Shown: positions 49,800 through 62,900, counted from the stretch's first letter. The stretch: 64,000 nucleotides of DNA from Theristus sp. LFF4_11 (GCA_030248135.1 JASANC010005775.1:1-64000); one strand, 5' to 3'. Notes: a model not told the origin generated them from the sequence alone. Program-made: numbers and translations.

Positions 49800-50838
49800 T
49801 AGGGTTAGGGGCTTTGAAAAAAAATTTTTTTTTTATTTTTTTTTCGTTTTTTTTTTTTAAATTTGGATTTTTTTTTCAAACTTAAAAAAAAAATTTGAAA
49901 AATTTTTCTTCTACTTTGCTCTGAAAATTCGATTTATGGCATAATTTTTTGAAAGTTCAAACCAAATTTTCTTCCCAACTTCTTTGTGTGCTTAGGTACA
50001 TGTCATTATTTGGTCATTTTGACCGACGTACTCCATGTTTTTCGATTTGGATGACTTCTAGAGTCAATTTTTAGCGTTGAAATGACTTAACTGAATTGAA
50101 ATATCGTTTCAGAAATCGTTTTCTTGCAACTCAGAACATGTTTTTTCAGTCGGTAGGCCATGAGATGAACATGATATTTTGTTGATTGGCGTATGTTATA
50201 GGTCTACAATGGAGTTGTGCGATATATTGTTAAACAATTGGAGCGGAGATGTTGGTTAATACCACATCACACGACCGTTTTTCAGATACCCGATAACATG
50301 ACCACATGTTAAAACTTGCGTGCTGAGCTAAACTAACGTGTTAAACTTGCGTCTGTCAGTTGCCCGCAACGTGATCGCGAAATCATGGTACGTGTTTTCG
50401 ATACGATGATTTGAAGAGTGGGCTCTCGCCATGTGGCAGATAGCATAGCTGGTTGAACCTGAAAGTAAGTGTCTTGGGGGGGGGGGGCGACCGGGTCGAC
50501 AGGGGTTGCCGACTTAGCTACAGCAAACAGGAATTTTTGAACACAGTCAAATTTTGGTAATTTTCTAAAGAGGAACAACTAAGAACGGTTCAATATTCAA
50601 GTACACGTCGAAAATTGTCCTGTTTTACTGTTGAAAATGCAACTTTCCCTCTATGAAATGGACATAATTTCAATAAAACACGATTTTCGCTCTTATAGTT
50701 TTCCGGATCGTTCTGAAAATAGTCTAGATGAACTCAGCTCGACGAGACGCTTCGAACAAACCTAACTTGTAAAAAAAAATTTAAAAAAAAAAATTTTAAT
50801 TTAAAAAAAAAATCCGGATTTTTTTTCCCCCAACCTTA
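49800..50838. mobile_element. Family B element, copy B3, inside A2
   Basis: Starts TAGGGTTAGGGGCTTTG and ends CCCCCAACCTTA (one end slightly degraded). It is inserted in a C run of A2, giving a CCCCCCCC duplication that is compatible but not diagnostic. Continuous 1,039-base unit nearly identical to B1. Confidence 0.85.
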
Positions 50839-51789
50839 CCCCCCCCCCATGGGACCCCCCTGGGGGGGTCCCACGTTACCATAGGTTGGGGACCCCCCCT
50901 CACTTTTTGGTCGGCACCCCCCCCCCCCCACGGCACCATACCCCCCCTTCGAAAATTTGTTTGGGCCCACGGTACTGCCCGCAACGTGATCGCGAAATCA
51001 TGGTACGTGTTTTCGATACGATGATTTGAAGAGTGGGCTCTCACCATGTGGCAGATAGCATAGCTGGTTGAACCTGAAAGTAAGTGTCTTGGGGGGGGGC
51101 GACCGGGTCGACAGGGGTTGCCGACTTAGCTACAGCAAACAGGAATTTTTGAACACAGTCAAATTTTGGTAATTTTCTAAAGAGGAACAACGAAGAACGG
51201 TTCAATATTCAAGTACACGTCGAAAATTGTCCTGTTTTGCTGTTGAAAATGCAACTTTCCCTCTATGAAATGGACATAATTTCAATAAAACACGATTTTC
51301 GCTCTTATAGTTTTCCGGATCGTTCTGAAAATAGTCTAGATGAACTCAGCTCGACGAGACGCTTCGAACAAACCTAACTTGTAAAAAAAAATTTTTTTTT
51401 GAATTTTTTTTTAATTTAAAAAAAAATCCGGATTTTTTTTCCCCTAACCCTAAGTGCACCCCCCCTCAGGAAAATTTGCTGCCCGTGCACCCCCCCCCCC
51501 TCACCGAGAAGGCACCTGACCCCCCCCCTCTAAAATTAGGCAAACACCCCCCCTCCTCACCCGAGGTCCCGCTTTCGCTACTGTTTGAGTCTCGCGCTCG
51601 ACCCCGCCCCGCCCCACATGATTTTATCTTTTGTTTTGAAATTTGTTTATGCTCTCCCAACCTCGCTTTGTCGCTCAACACTTTCAACTTCAAACAGCTT
51701 GTTTAACCAAGGCTGCTGGCTGAGGCGAGGCTATCCAGCTGTTGATTTTAGTTTTTATTTTTCGTTCTTGTTTGAAAATTTTGAATAAA

Positions 51790-54700
51790 ATGTGGGCTGC
51801 ACCCGCACCTGGATCACCACCGTCGACGTTGAGGTTGAACTCACAATTTCAGGTAATGCAATGATGAGCTACAGTAAGTCGTGGCTCGTGGCCTTTGTTG
51901 CTCTTATTTTGTAGGTTATGTGGTCTCTTCAAAAACACGTTCGCTAAAAATCCGTTCGTTCTTTAATCAATCGTAAGTTTGAGAGAAGAGGACGAATTAA
52001 GATTACCGGTCAGACTGGGGAAAAGAAGGGGGAAAGAGTGGGTCGTAGATGGGTGGAATGGAACGTTAAGAGCCCAGTTTTATAAAAGCTTAACTGCCCA
52101 ATAGTCCAATAGTGCTATACCACCGAACCAATGAACAATAAAGAAACATGTTTAGTTTCTCGACCTAAATTGACTCACCAATGGCTGCTCTTCAACATGA
52201 TGTGAGAAAACTAAAATTTGTTGGCTCATGAATTTATTTTGGCGCGCAGTGGTGTTGCACTATTGGACTGCTAAGTTTTATAAAGCTAGACAACTGGACA
52301 AGACGCTTGGAAGTGAATGTCTAAAAAGTTCAAATTTCTGTCTTCTGTAAAAAAACCCTTCATGTAACTCAGCAAAGCGAACGTTTTTATATGACCTCCA
52401 TATGAATCAAAGCGCTGCGACGACTTTGGAGGACCGAACCGCGAGCACCCCACCAATTATTTTAAAAGAGCACCGATTGATTTGATTTCCTTCATTCTAC
52501 AGGAGCAGCGGCAACAAGGCAAAGGCGATAAGCACGCGGAAGCATTCTATGAAACGAACGGTGTGGCTTGGCTGCTCAATGCAAATCTGCATCACGTTCC
52601 AAAACATTACGTTTTCCTTCGTAGATCTTAATTGCAGGGTGTTCGATTTATGATTCAAGCAAAAGGCTACCGTTGCCACTTGCCAGCAATTTGTTTGATT
52701 GGTTTTATGTTATTCAGAGTCGTCAGCCGGAAGTGTTTTTATCGATGGCTCAAAAGTGATCGCCCCGGCCGGACCACTGGCCAATTCGGCACCGTCGAAT
52801 TGCATGTTTGCCTCAAACGAATCTGCGGGGAACAGCGAGATTGCGCCGTATTCTCCATCCCGTGTGCGACGCGCCACGTTCTGCAGCAGCTTTTGTCAGC
52901 AGCCAGCTGCGCACCAGTTTGTTTCATTTTGCAAATTTCTTTGGTTAGATTGCTTTTCTTGAATTTGTTTTGTTGGAATGACAAATTTTCACTTTCACTT
53001 TCAACTTGCAGAACCAAATAAATGGATTTTTTAGTGAACAACCCCCAGCGTGGCACCATGACTTCTCTTCCTCGCAAGCGTGGGTGCCCACCACCACTGC
53101 CCGTAAAGAAGCCTTTGAATCATTCGCCAAAGCAACGTCAACCGAACGACATCGCTCCTATACGTCAACTGACAGTGGCGTTGGCAGCGTTGACTCGCCA
53201 GTGATTGACGTTGACAATACGCTGCTCAACGTTCAATGCCAGTTTCCGTTCAGCCAAACCAATAAATTTGAGGTAGAGGTACTACGACTATTTTCTAGTT
53301 TTTAGTTTAAAAAAACAGGGTTTTTCTCATTTCTATTCAAATGATCGTCTTTGAATTGTGTTGTGTCTCATGCGCCCTTGTTCTAGAGCATCGCTGGCCT
53401 AGAGCAGCAAATGCAACAAATGAGTGTCGTTGAAGAGGCCGCAACCCAATCGACCTTTGCACAGCTCAATGCGACCACGACCGGTTAGTTTCCCTTATGC
53501 GGCTGTTTGTACGAATCAAAATCGGTACAAAATGTGTTTTAGAGCATGCGTCAGTGCCAGTGAACCAGCCATTGTACGTGCATACTGGGGTGGATGCGAC
53601 GACGACGATGGCAGCTGTGCGTCAACAAGCGAATCAGGCCACCGACCACCAACCGCAGCACTGGCAGCAACCTGGGCACCAGTCAATGAACGTTGTTCCA
53701 TCGATCCCACCGCATTTGGTTCGGCTGTGGGTTTTTGGAACTCCTTGTGGTCGGCTGATGGCTGCTGCATTCGAATTTGGCGAGCCGCTTCCTTAAGTCA
53801 CCAGGACTCTGATTGTGATTGTTGCATTCCGTGTTTAGTTGTGTTGTCTTCCTTAACTGTTCGGTCTGGCGAAAAACAAAACACTGCGTTACGTGGGCGG
53901 CAAATTGGTTGGCCGCATCTGCATCGCCAGTTCGAGTGCTACCAATCCCATTGTTGCTTCTGTTGTTTGCGCTGCGAGCTGCCTGGCAGTCATATGACTG
54001 CTTTTCCTGCGCGCTTCGCGACAAATGGTACGCGTTCAGCGCCGCTGTAAAGCGGGAATGCCAGAGACGCACCTATACCAGGAGCCCATCACTCGCCGTC
54101 CAATGAAAATGCAATTTTGGGTCTCCGAATTTCATGCTGTTCATACAGTTTTATCGGAGTTTCCTGCTTTTTCGCGAAATAAAATGGAACTGGAATCGTC
54201 GTCCAGTTGCCTGCCGCTCTGGCCATCAGTTTGCGTGCAGCTGATTTTCAGCTTCATATTCGTGTTCAGTTCCATCTGTACCGCTACGGGATGGACGCAG
54301 TGGCTGCACTGCAGTCGAATCAACCGCTCGTCCCGGTGCACCATCGCAACCCGCAGCCGGGCACACCAGCCGAGTGGCAGTCGTTTGCAGCGTGGCTGGC
54401 CACGTTCAACCGGCAGTACGCACAGTACGCAGCGCTCTTGGCCGGGCACGCTCAGTCGGCTGCTGATGGAGGTCAGCAAAACCAAAAAATTCTATTCCAG
54501 GTTTTTTTTCATTTCTGCTAGATTATCAGCTTAGTTCGGGGAATGAATTTAGTTGAAGAATGCATGTGAATTTTACTCTGCTGTTCACTCTGCAGGTATC
54601 ACGCAGTCGTCGTGTCCCGTTCCGGCGCCGATCTTGCCGCAGCTCCGAACGGCTCAGGCTGACGCCGCCGCTGCAGGTTGGCAACTATTTCTCGTAATTT

Positions 54701-57700
54701 GTTTTGCTTGATTGAACGTCACTTGTTCACAGTCCGGAAATGTTCATAGTTCACTATTGTTATTTGGAATCCAAGCCTGTCGCAGGTTAGGCTACCAGAA
54801 AGATAACTGAGAAGGCAAAGTAGCCAGCAGCAACAGCTATTTCGATATTGTCTAGATATTGTTTTGTTCTTTTCTTTTCATTTACTAAACCGTGTAACTC
54901 AAGCTTTCAACTCAAATGGTTTGAGAGGTGCACATCACATCACATCCTCTTCTGCGTATGATGTTGGCCTGGCCAAAATGCAGAAAGCCATCATACAAAT
55001 TGATTGATCTCTGAAACAACAACCCACTTGTCGTCTACAAAGATCCAACCGCGTCACTGCCGGGGCCGGTTGCGTCAATGGCTGCGAGCCACGCGCATTC
55101 CAGCGAGCATCCGCGATATTCGTGCAAGATCTTTGTTGGCGGTATACCATGGGACGCCACGGAAGGTCAGTGCGCGTCGTATGGTCTGATCACCAAGTAT
55201 AGGAATCCTCAATTCGGGGTATTTTTTAATTCACACTTTGAAAACCGGCTAGATGATTGACTGTTGTACGGAGCGGCCGAGTAAACATGACAGCTTTTTT
55301 TAGCGTGTACAGAGCGCTCGAAATTTGAATGAAAGAGAAAGACGTTCAAAAACCAAATTGTGTGTAAAATTTGACGTGTTTTTTTAACTCATTTGTTCTT
55401 CGTACTATTCTGTTTATTCTTTCTCCCTTGCACACACGATTGGGAATCATCTCGGCGTTCTTGAAAAAGAGCGGAGTCGGGTTTGCGACTGATCCTGCCT
55501 TGATGGAGAATACAAGGACTGCCTTATTTATTCGGTCATACGGAATTGATTTTTGTCGTTTTTCATTCAAATTCTAAAAACACATCATTTCAGAGTCACT
55601 GGTTCGCGCGTTTGAAGAGTTTGGCGCGTTTCACCTTGAGTGGCCCGGTGGACCAAAGCACACGGAGAAATTGCGCCGACAGAAGCTGACCGACAATGAC
55701 GACCCATTGGACGTGGCCACTGCGGGCGCGAGCACTTGCGTCATGAGCAGCAGACGCAGACGTGAGAAGAGAAGATTGTTTTTCTGTTGAGTTTCTCAAA
55801 TGAGAGACATGATTATGATTTATGCCATTCAAGTGGAAGTGTCATTCTCTTTCTCATTCACCTGATTCGGTTCGGTTGCCCCCATAGCAATCAGTGTTCC
55901 GATTCCAAACTCATACACCGGGCGATTCGTCCAGTTTTTTCTCTACGCTATCACTGCAGACGACTTTCAAGCATCTTGTCTGTTTTTCTTCCTTCCAATC
56001 CAAGCCACGTGTTTCAACCGAACCAACCTCATGTTGCAGCCTCCGGCTACGTGTACGTCGTGTTTGCGTCTGACGAGTCCGTGCACCGGGTGCTTGCGAA
56101 GTGCTCGCAGCAGTTTGGTCAGTCCGGCGACTACTACTTCAAAGTGTCCGTGCAACGCACGCGTAGTCGAGAGATTCGACAGGTACCGGCTGGAATAACA
56201 GTCGAACTTGGGATGTTATTAACCGGTGTTTTAGATTTAAAAAAATGCGGCTTTTTCGATCGGTTTCTTTTGACATGCCCAAGTGGACGCCTTTGTGTCA
56301 CTGGTTGGTCATGACCGTCATGCAGTAAATCAAGTTGCATTTGAGAATGGTCGTCGTAATCGAAAATTTGAGGCTGTGTAGTGTGTGGTTAATGACCAGT
56401 TGCCAACTGTTGCCCTGCGATGTAAGCAAGAGCATCGTAACGATTCAACAACAAACAATCTGACTGACAAAAACAGTTTATTCCATTCCGTGGTTCTCAG
56501 GTGCAAGTGATTCCGTGGCTGGTGTCTGACAGTACTTACCGCCGCAGCACTCAGTCGGAGCCGACCTATGAAAACTGGACGGATGTTGACGACGACGCGT
56601 TGCTTGATGGTAGACGCACCGTGTTCATTGGTAGATTGCTGTTTTGAATTTTAATTCGGTTTCTTTTCGATTTCTACTAGTTCGTAGGTGAAGAAGAAGT
56701 GCGTTTCTATAATGCACTGTTTGTGTTCACCTGCTGGTCCACATGGCCGATTGAACGATTGACCGGTTTTGGGTGTTCACAAAACGGCACATCACTGATA
56801 AGAACAGGCAACCTCCCGCTTCTGCACATTATGCTGGTCAAACCGAGCGATTTCTGTCTCTTACAATTGCGTTTGTTTTCCAATTGTTGCGACTCTCCAT
56901 GATCTACAGGCGCGTTGCACGGCCTAGTGACGGCGCACGCACTGGCAGCGCTGATGCAGCAATTGTTTGGTGACGTTGAGTACGTGCGCATCGACACCGA
57001 CAAGTACAAGTATCCTGTTGGTGCGTGGCGTTCTCCTTCTGCAGGATGTTTTTTCTTGGATTTCTGATTTACTGGAGAAATCTGAATGGTCATTTCACCC
57101 ACGCAAATAGTGCGACTGACGTTTCCACACAGTTGTGCTAGACCTGAACACCTGACGTGTGTCTTGAAAGCCCATGTTCCTGCTGAAGCAAGCTGAAGCA
57201 GAGTTCGTTGTGAGTGAGTTAGTATCAACATGAATGGACGCGTGTTCCCAGTAAAGTAAATGATTGCTGTATTTTTTGTCTTATGATTGAAATTAGATGG
57301 TTCCACATAAATAGGAGCCGTCTCTTGAGGCCCACACCAACCGAAGCACCGAGTTCAATCGAGGCACGCTGATTGGCCCAATTAGCGTCTACCAACCATC
57401 GACTTCTGTTGAGCACGCGGTGGTGTTTGCGCAACAACTTTGCGTCAGCCAGCAGGCTCCACCTCCACAACGGCAACGGTCGCTCGCACACTGGTGCAGC
57501 ACCAACAACCCGAACACTCTTGATTGGTCGCCCCAGCCGACCACAGCCAATCAGCAGCCACCAATTTAATATCGCCACTCGCAGGCTCCGGCCGTGTGAC
57601 GTTCGTCCGAGAGCAGTCGTACATGGAGGCGGTGCGCCGCGGCAGTGCGCAGATAAACACGAGCAAAAGTGTGAAGCACGTCCAGATAGACCCGTTCATC

Positions 57701-58400
57701 GAGCACGCGCAGTGCGCCGCGTGCCAGCAGCTGCCCGGGCCGTACTTCTGTCGTGACGCGAACTGCTTCAAGTACTTCTGTCGACAGTGCTGGCTGGTGA
57801 GTGGCTGTGCTCGCTGGTGTTCTTAATTGGATTCACGTGATTTGGTGTGCCGTTGAATGAGCCACTGCGTCTTACAAGCAATTGGCTGTATTTCTGGGAT
57901 GCGTAACAGCCTCAGCCAGACTACACAGCGTGTCGGTGTCGCAATGAGAATTTCGCATATTTGAGAATATCGTTTCGTTTGATCATCTGCAAGCTCCGAT
58001 CAGCAAAGGGCTACATTTTATTCGACAAACTATCAAAAAATCATGAAACGGGAATTCTCGTGAAATAAACCATCGTTGAGGCCGCGAAATCGGAACGTTA
58101 CATAATGCCATGATCGTCGTCTGTGGCGATGAACAACACACCAACAATTCTAATCGTGGTTTCATTTTCATTGTTTACTTTTCACGAATGCAGAACCGCC
58201 ACGAGCGCTCGGTGCACCTGCGTTCGCACAGCCCGCTCGTGCGCAACACACGCCGCGATGAGCGTGCTGCACCTGCTCCGGGCGCTGCTGCTCACGGTCG
58301 GCTGACTGCCGTCGGCTCTGGTCACGCTGCTACTGGCGCTGGTGCTCATGCTCCGGGTCTTGAGTACAGCGCAACGCAACAAAACTGCGTCCGTTTCTGA
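51790..58400 (+). CDS. CPEB1: CPEB1-type cytoplasmic polyadenylation element-binding protein
   Basis: Binds UUUUAU elements in mRNA 3' UTRs and controls poly(A) length and translation. Exons: 51790-51852, 52720-52920, 53012-53272, 53387-53484, 53543-~53755, ~54240-54471, 54596-54676, 55043-55165, 55594-55761, 56038-56182, 56501-56630, 56911-57020, 57584-57796 and 58194-58400. The N-terminal half is low-complexity Gln/Ser/Pro/His. RRM1 has [16 protein letters not shown] and [17 protein letters not shown]. The linker has [18 protein letters not shown]2 has [37 protein letters not shown] and VKHVQIDPF. The ZZ-type zinc domain is [25 protein letters not shown], then [16 protein letters not shown]. 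Zinc ligands are complete. A proline/alanine-rich tail of about 50 residues beyond the zinc domain is unusual. It could belong to any CPEB1-type clade; orthology is inferred. Two mid-gene exon ends are uncertain. Confidence 0.92.
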
Positions 58401-59929
58401 GTGTGCCGGTTTGACTGCAGTTATTTCATAATCGTTCTTTTTGATGCGGTAAGTGCTGGAGTTGCAGTCCTTGGTTTATTATCATGATGAGAGTTTTGGA
58501 TTTTATCGAGTTATTGTGCCTTGTTTCGGTTTGTGTTTTTGTGGTTCCGTTATTGTCGCATTGGTGCTGTCCTGTGAGTGTTTGTATCATGCGGAATACA
58601 AGAAAATGATTCCGGTGTGGCTCACTGTTTTTATATATGTATTTTCGTGCTTTTCTCATTTTTGTTTTTTGTAATTTGATTTTTGTGTTTGAGTATTTAT
58701 CACGTTTGCAACAGTCATTTAGTTTTGGTGTAAAACTGGGATTTTGAGATTTCAGTTGAATTCATCGTTGCCTGTTTTTGGAAGAAATTTTGCAAAACTA
58801 GCTTAAAGTTTTTCGTTGAAGCCCCAACTAAGGTATTTCAGTGCGAGGTAGCCAGCCAGTCTGTTGTTTACGTTGTTTTTAGTCTTTTAGTGTTTCCACA
58901 TTCCGTCCCGTTTTTTTGTCGTTTTCTATTTTCTATTTGCTTGTCTTTGTTTGTAGGTTGTTATCACATTCATACATAGCTTTGCATTTCACTATCCTGT
59001 TCAAAAAGCAAACCAAATAAAAAAGCTTTCCTTTTTATCATCTTATCCGGTGCTAAGTCTCGTTGCTGAATATTGTTTGTTTTTCGTTATATTTGAGATC
59101 GATATATTATTTATTAGACCAACCTCTTACATGTAAAACAGCTGTTTGTGCTTTTTTGTTCGCGAAAACGGCTTTTTGTCCATGTTTTGGTTTTTATTTG
59201 ATTTGTTGCTGCCAAGCCTTTTGTTTTTGTGAATCTGTTGATTGATGGAAATGGAAGTTACTGCTGAGTCAATTCTGATTTGCGTTGTTTTTGGTTTTGT
59301 GTGGTGGTTGAGCATTTTGTCGTATGATTTTTTTTGATAATTTTCGTATCGTTGTGCAGGTTTTTATAGCTCGGTAAGCAGCATCTCATGTGAATTTTTT
59401 CTTTTTCTGTTTGGAAGAATCGAGACACATCGAGAATCGCAGACACATTCCTGTGTTTTTATTCGTGGAAAATTGGCAGGAACAAAGAAAGTTTTTTTCA
59501 TGTTTGAAATTTGTTGTTTCGTGGCTTTTGTTTTGGTCTGAGCTGGTATTTAGAAATTGGTTTGATGATTTTCTGTTGCATTTCTGAGTCCAGATCCAAA
59601 ACGTTATCAGCAAGTTATTCAGCATGAAGTACAACACGATTGTGGATTTTAGAAATGCTTTCACGCTTTTGCTGCTATATGTGTTTGAAAAAATTGTTGT
59701 CAATGTCGAAAACGAATGAAGTTTCGTGATTTTGTGAAAGAGCACAAATAAACATAACATTTCCCCGAACTCCTTGTCTGCGTGTCGCACGCTGGTGACA
59801 TAACTGCTGGTCTTGTGCTGGCTGCTGCCATTTTGCCTGCAGCTTATTTTTCAGCTGATAACGGAACATCTGTTCTTGCATTTCTTTATACGTTTCAGTC
59901 AAAATTTCCATTCGTTTCCAGACAAGACG
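58401..59929. other. CPEB 3' UTR and spacer before WASHC2
   Basis: 1.5 kb, strongly T-rich. A polyadenylation signal AATAAA is at 59016-59021. UUUUAU-type motifs (TTTTAT) are at 58501-58506, 58629-58634, 59033-59038 and 59192-59197. No coding exon is supported. Confidence 0.5.
59016..59021 (+). terminator. Candidate polyadenylation signal of the CPEB gene
   Basis: AATAAA about 615 bases after the CPEB stop codon. It is the first strong match downstream, followed by a T-rich stretch. Confidence 0.4.
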
Positions 59930-62900
59930 ATGTCCGAGAGCGAGAAGGGTTTGCCGAAAATTCTTGAGGCTCCGAATGGCCGATGGACATTGGCGGACGA
60001 TGCAGCGGTATGCAGATGGCATTCTTTTGAATCTCAGTTACAAAAAAATCCAAAGGCGAATTTACGTCTCTGCTGTTGCTGGGTGAAGTGAAAGCGTTTC
60101 CAAATTTTCAAGCCACCCAGCAGGTGTCAGGAACAGCGAAAGCGTGCATCCATCCGATTGCGTGTTATAGCTGCACCTTTGCTACAACCAACCAGCTTTC
60201 ACCGATTCCATTTTCAGTTGCTGTCCATCCTTGAGCAGTCGTCCAGTTCGTTCTTGAGCGATGCAGAGCGCGTGTCGCGCGGATTGCACCAGCTGGAGAC
60301 GCAAGTGGCTCGGTCGGCGGTCGAGTTCAGTAACACGCAGCATCGGCTGTTCGCGTTGGCGACCACGAAATTTGTCGAAAATGTGCGTGGACAAAATGTG
60401 TTTGGCGGTTTCAAGAGTTTGTATTTGGAAAACTTGAGTTCAGCCGTATTTTTGCTTGCAGAGAGTGTTCGACGAAGAAGTGACAGCACCCCCCGCCGCT
60501 GTGAAAACGGTGAGCTGACACGAAACGTTTTGTTACCCCCGTTGTTTTGAAGTTGCTCAACAGAGGCACACACAACACTGATGATCAGGTGATGCCTCTT
60601 TCCCGTCTGCATAGACCACATTGCAGAGCACGTTTGAAATGCATTCAATTTGGTTGGTTTCGTGTTTTTTTTGGATAACATCGTATTTCAAACCCAGGAA
60701 CGAACGAAAGAGGAGCGGGAGCGTGCGATGATCGACAGTTGCAGAAAGGCAGTGCAGCGGGGCTGTGCGGTGTTGACGAGCCATTTCCATCGCATCGACA
60801 TCACCCCTGCCGACTTTGACGAGGACGACGACCCGACGTTCAGGCCGGACCCGGTGTTTGAGCCGTTGGTATGTTCTGTGTTGGACACGTTCGCCATTGC
60901 GCTTGTTTGTGTGCAGATCGCTGATTGGCCATATTTGAGCTGGTCTGTCTGTTTTATGTCGGCAATTTAACGGTGGTGAAAGTCACATTCAGAGCAATCG
61001 AACAACCGAACAACTGAATTGGGTACTGATGGGTAGATTGAAAAAAACAAAGGGTACTGCAGGAACTGTTGTTGTAGATATGGAGTTGGTTGATCTTTGG
61101 TAAGATATGGATGACATTTTTGGAACAACCAATTGCCTAAGTTGTTTGAAAAACCGATCTCAAACGTGATTTATTTCAGGATCAATACATGACACGACCG
61201 TTGCCGCACATCATCGGATCCACGAAGTTCACAGTTTCACCATCCGCTGGTCTCGATGGGCAGACGGACGAAGACGAAATGACAGTCGCGCAGGCAGCGC
61301 AAGGTGGATCATAAGTGTCCTCGGACTCTTTTTTTTGTATTCATTGATTTTCCGGTGTTTTTAGCGGGGCGTGGCATTAGCATGAGCATGAGATGTCATG
61401 AGTCTTGTCGAGTAATGAAATTTTTTTAGTGCAAGTACAGTACAAGGCTTTATGCTCCAGATTTTGACAACAGACCACCTGTCTTCAACTGGGGACAAGA
61501 AAAAGTCGATTTTTATTTTCGATTCGCAAAAACAAATTCCTGAAAACAATTTCAGCGAGCGAGGCGGCACTCCTGGAGGATTCAGTCGTCATCAAACTGG
61601 ACAGTCCGAAGCGCGACATCGCAGCCGAGCATCGTGCCTCTGCGTCACGTGACACCCCTATCACCCAACCACCAGCAGTTCACGCCCCTGCTGCACCGAC
61701 TCAGCCGCAGTTGCCAGCGACCGCGCCAGTTGCCGCACAGCCCTCTGCGGCAGCCCACCGGGCGCCCGCACCAAGCACACCGCTGCCGCAGTCGTCGCTG
61801 ACGCCCTCCGTACAGGCGCCGTCGGACAGCAGCGGCCTGTTCGGCGACGAGGCCGACAGTGACCAGGACGACCTGTTCAGCGACACCAACATCCTGCAGT
61901 ATCCGCCGCCCGTTGTGACGCCGCTGTCAAAGACGGACACTCAAACGGGACAGTTGACGCCGACGGCGCCGAATCAGCCGACGAATGTCGCCGGGCAACA
62001 GGAACAGGTTGCGTTGTTGGAAAGTGATTTGGTTTTGTGGGATGCTGTACTGTGAAGACAGTTGTACTCTAACAGAGTATTGTTGCACAGTTACAAAGAC
62101 ACACACACGCACAATGCGCTGCTGTAATGTCGTTTGTGACTGTGCTATAAGAGAATGCACTGCCTGCAGACTAGGACTTCGGTTTCTTTTGTATAAAAAA
62201 GTTGAGAACGTGCACTGATTTCGGTTGCTTATGATCGCTTTATCATCCGCTGTTTAGATTTGGCGTGTAGAAGAAACCAATCATTCGATTCAACAATCTT
62301 TGAAACAAAAAACTTGTGAAAACTTCTCAGGTCAACGGTGCGAACGTCAGAGCGCCTCCAAGGCAGCAGACCCAGTTCAACGCTAATCTACAAGCGGAAC
62401 TCTCGGCGAAACTCGGCGTTGCAGCGCCGAAAGCGGCCGTTCTTGCTTCAACGCCGATCCCTGCTGCTCCGACGAGCTCAAGCGATGAAGGTCGGCTTGC
62501 TGACGGTTGCACTTTGGTTTTTGAACTTTGGCTGTACAGTTTACTTGAAATACCTGGAACTTTACTTGTAGCTGTAGCGTTTACTTTGCGTAAAATTGTG
62601 CAAATGCAAAAATTTCATTTTCAACCCTGTAGTCAACGCACTTCCATCTTGTTTCTGTGTGAGTGATATCACTGGAATCAGACTGTAAGATTATTTTTAT
62701 TTGAACTCTTGCAGACGACATTTTCACGGCGCCACAGTCGCGTGGTGCCAGCAAGCCGGCGACCAACGCCACAAACGTGACAGCAGACGCAGTCGGTGTG
62801 CCGCCATCGTCCCAGAGACAGCCGCTGTCTCAACAGCCACCAGTAACAAACAAGCACTCGTCAGATGAGGAGGTGCGATTTGGTTTTCATGGCTGAGGGA

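Larger units (their letters stand above)
48626..50977. mobile_element. Family A element, copy A2, inside B2
   Basis: Ends CAGTACCGTGGGC and GCCCACGGTACTG. Exact 8-bp duplication CCCGCAAC at 48618-48625 and 50978-50985, both inside B2. Its own sequence matches A1 closely but is interrupted twice, by C at 49000-49742 and B3 at 49800-50838. Confidence 0.88.
48054..51452. mobile_element. Family B element, copy B2, split by A2
   Basis: Ends TAGGGTTAGGGGCTTTG at 48054 and CCCCTAACCCTA at 51452. Exact 8-bp duplication AGTGCACC at 48046-48053 and 51453-51460. A2 interrupts it after GTTGCCCGCAAC. The two halves, 48054-48625 and 50978-51452, together equal one B unit of about 1,040 bases. Confidence 0.88.
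44692..51583. mobile_element. Element D, outermost transposon, ends CAGTAGCGAAAGCGGG
   Basis: Perfect 24-base inverted ends beginning CAGTAGCGAAAGCGGGACCT at 44692 and mirrored to 51583. Removing the inserted elements E, B1 and B2 leaves about 1.2 kb. This remainder is itself a foldback: GTTGTTCCAGAGCCG and GATATAGATAGCTGGAGCAA near 44740-44790 recur inverted at about 46600-46640 and 47697-47712. It is rich in G or C runs and tandem GATA. The flanking 8-mers (GAGGTAAG and TTTGAGTC) do not match, so the two ends may come from different insertions or have been rearranged. Confidence 0.7.
44521..51789. other. Divergent SMARCAL1-CPEB intergenic region, mostly nested transposons
   Basis: Only about 170 bases next to SMARCAL1 (44521-44691) and 206 bases next to CPEB (51584-51789) are outside the element stack. 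All the rest is listed as elements D, E, B1, B2, A2, C and B3. No gene is present. Confidence 0.8.

Noticed and set aside
48054..51452. TAGGGTTAGGG ends as interstitial telomere sequence
   Set aside because: Only one to two repeat units are present, and exact 8-bp duplications show they are transposon ends.
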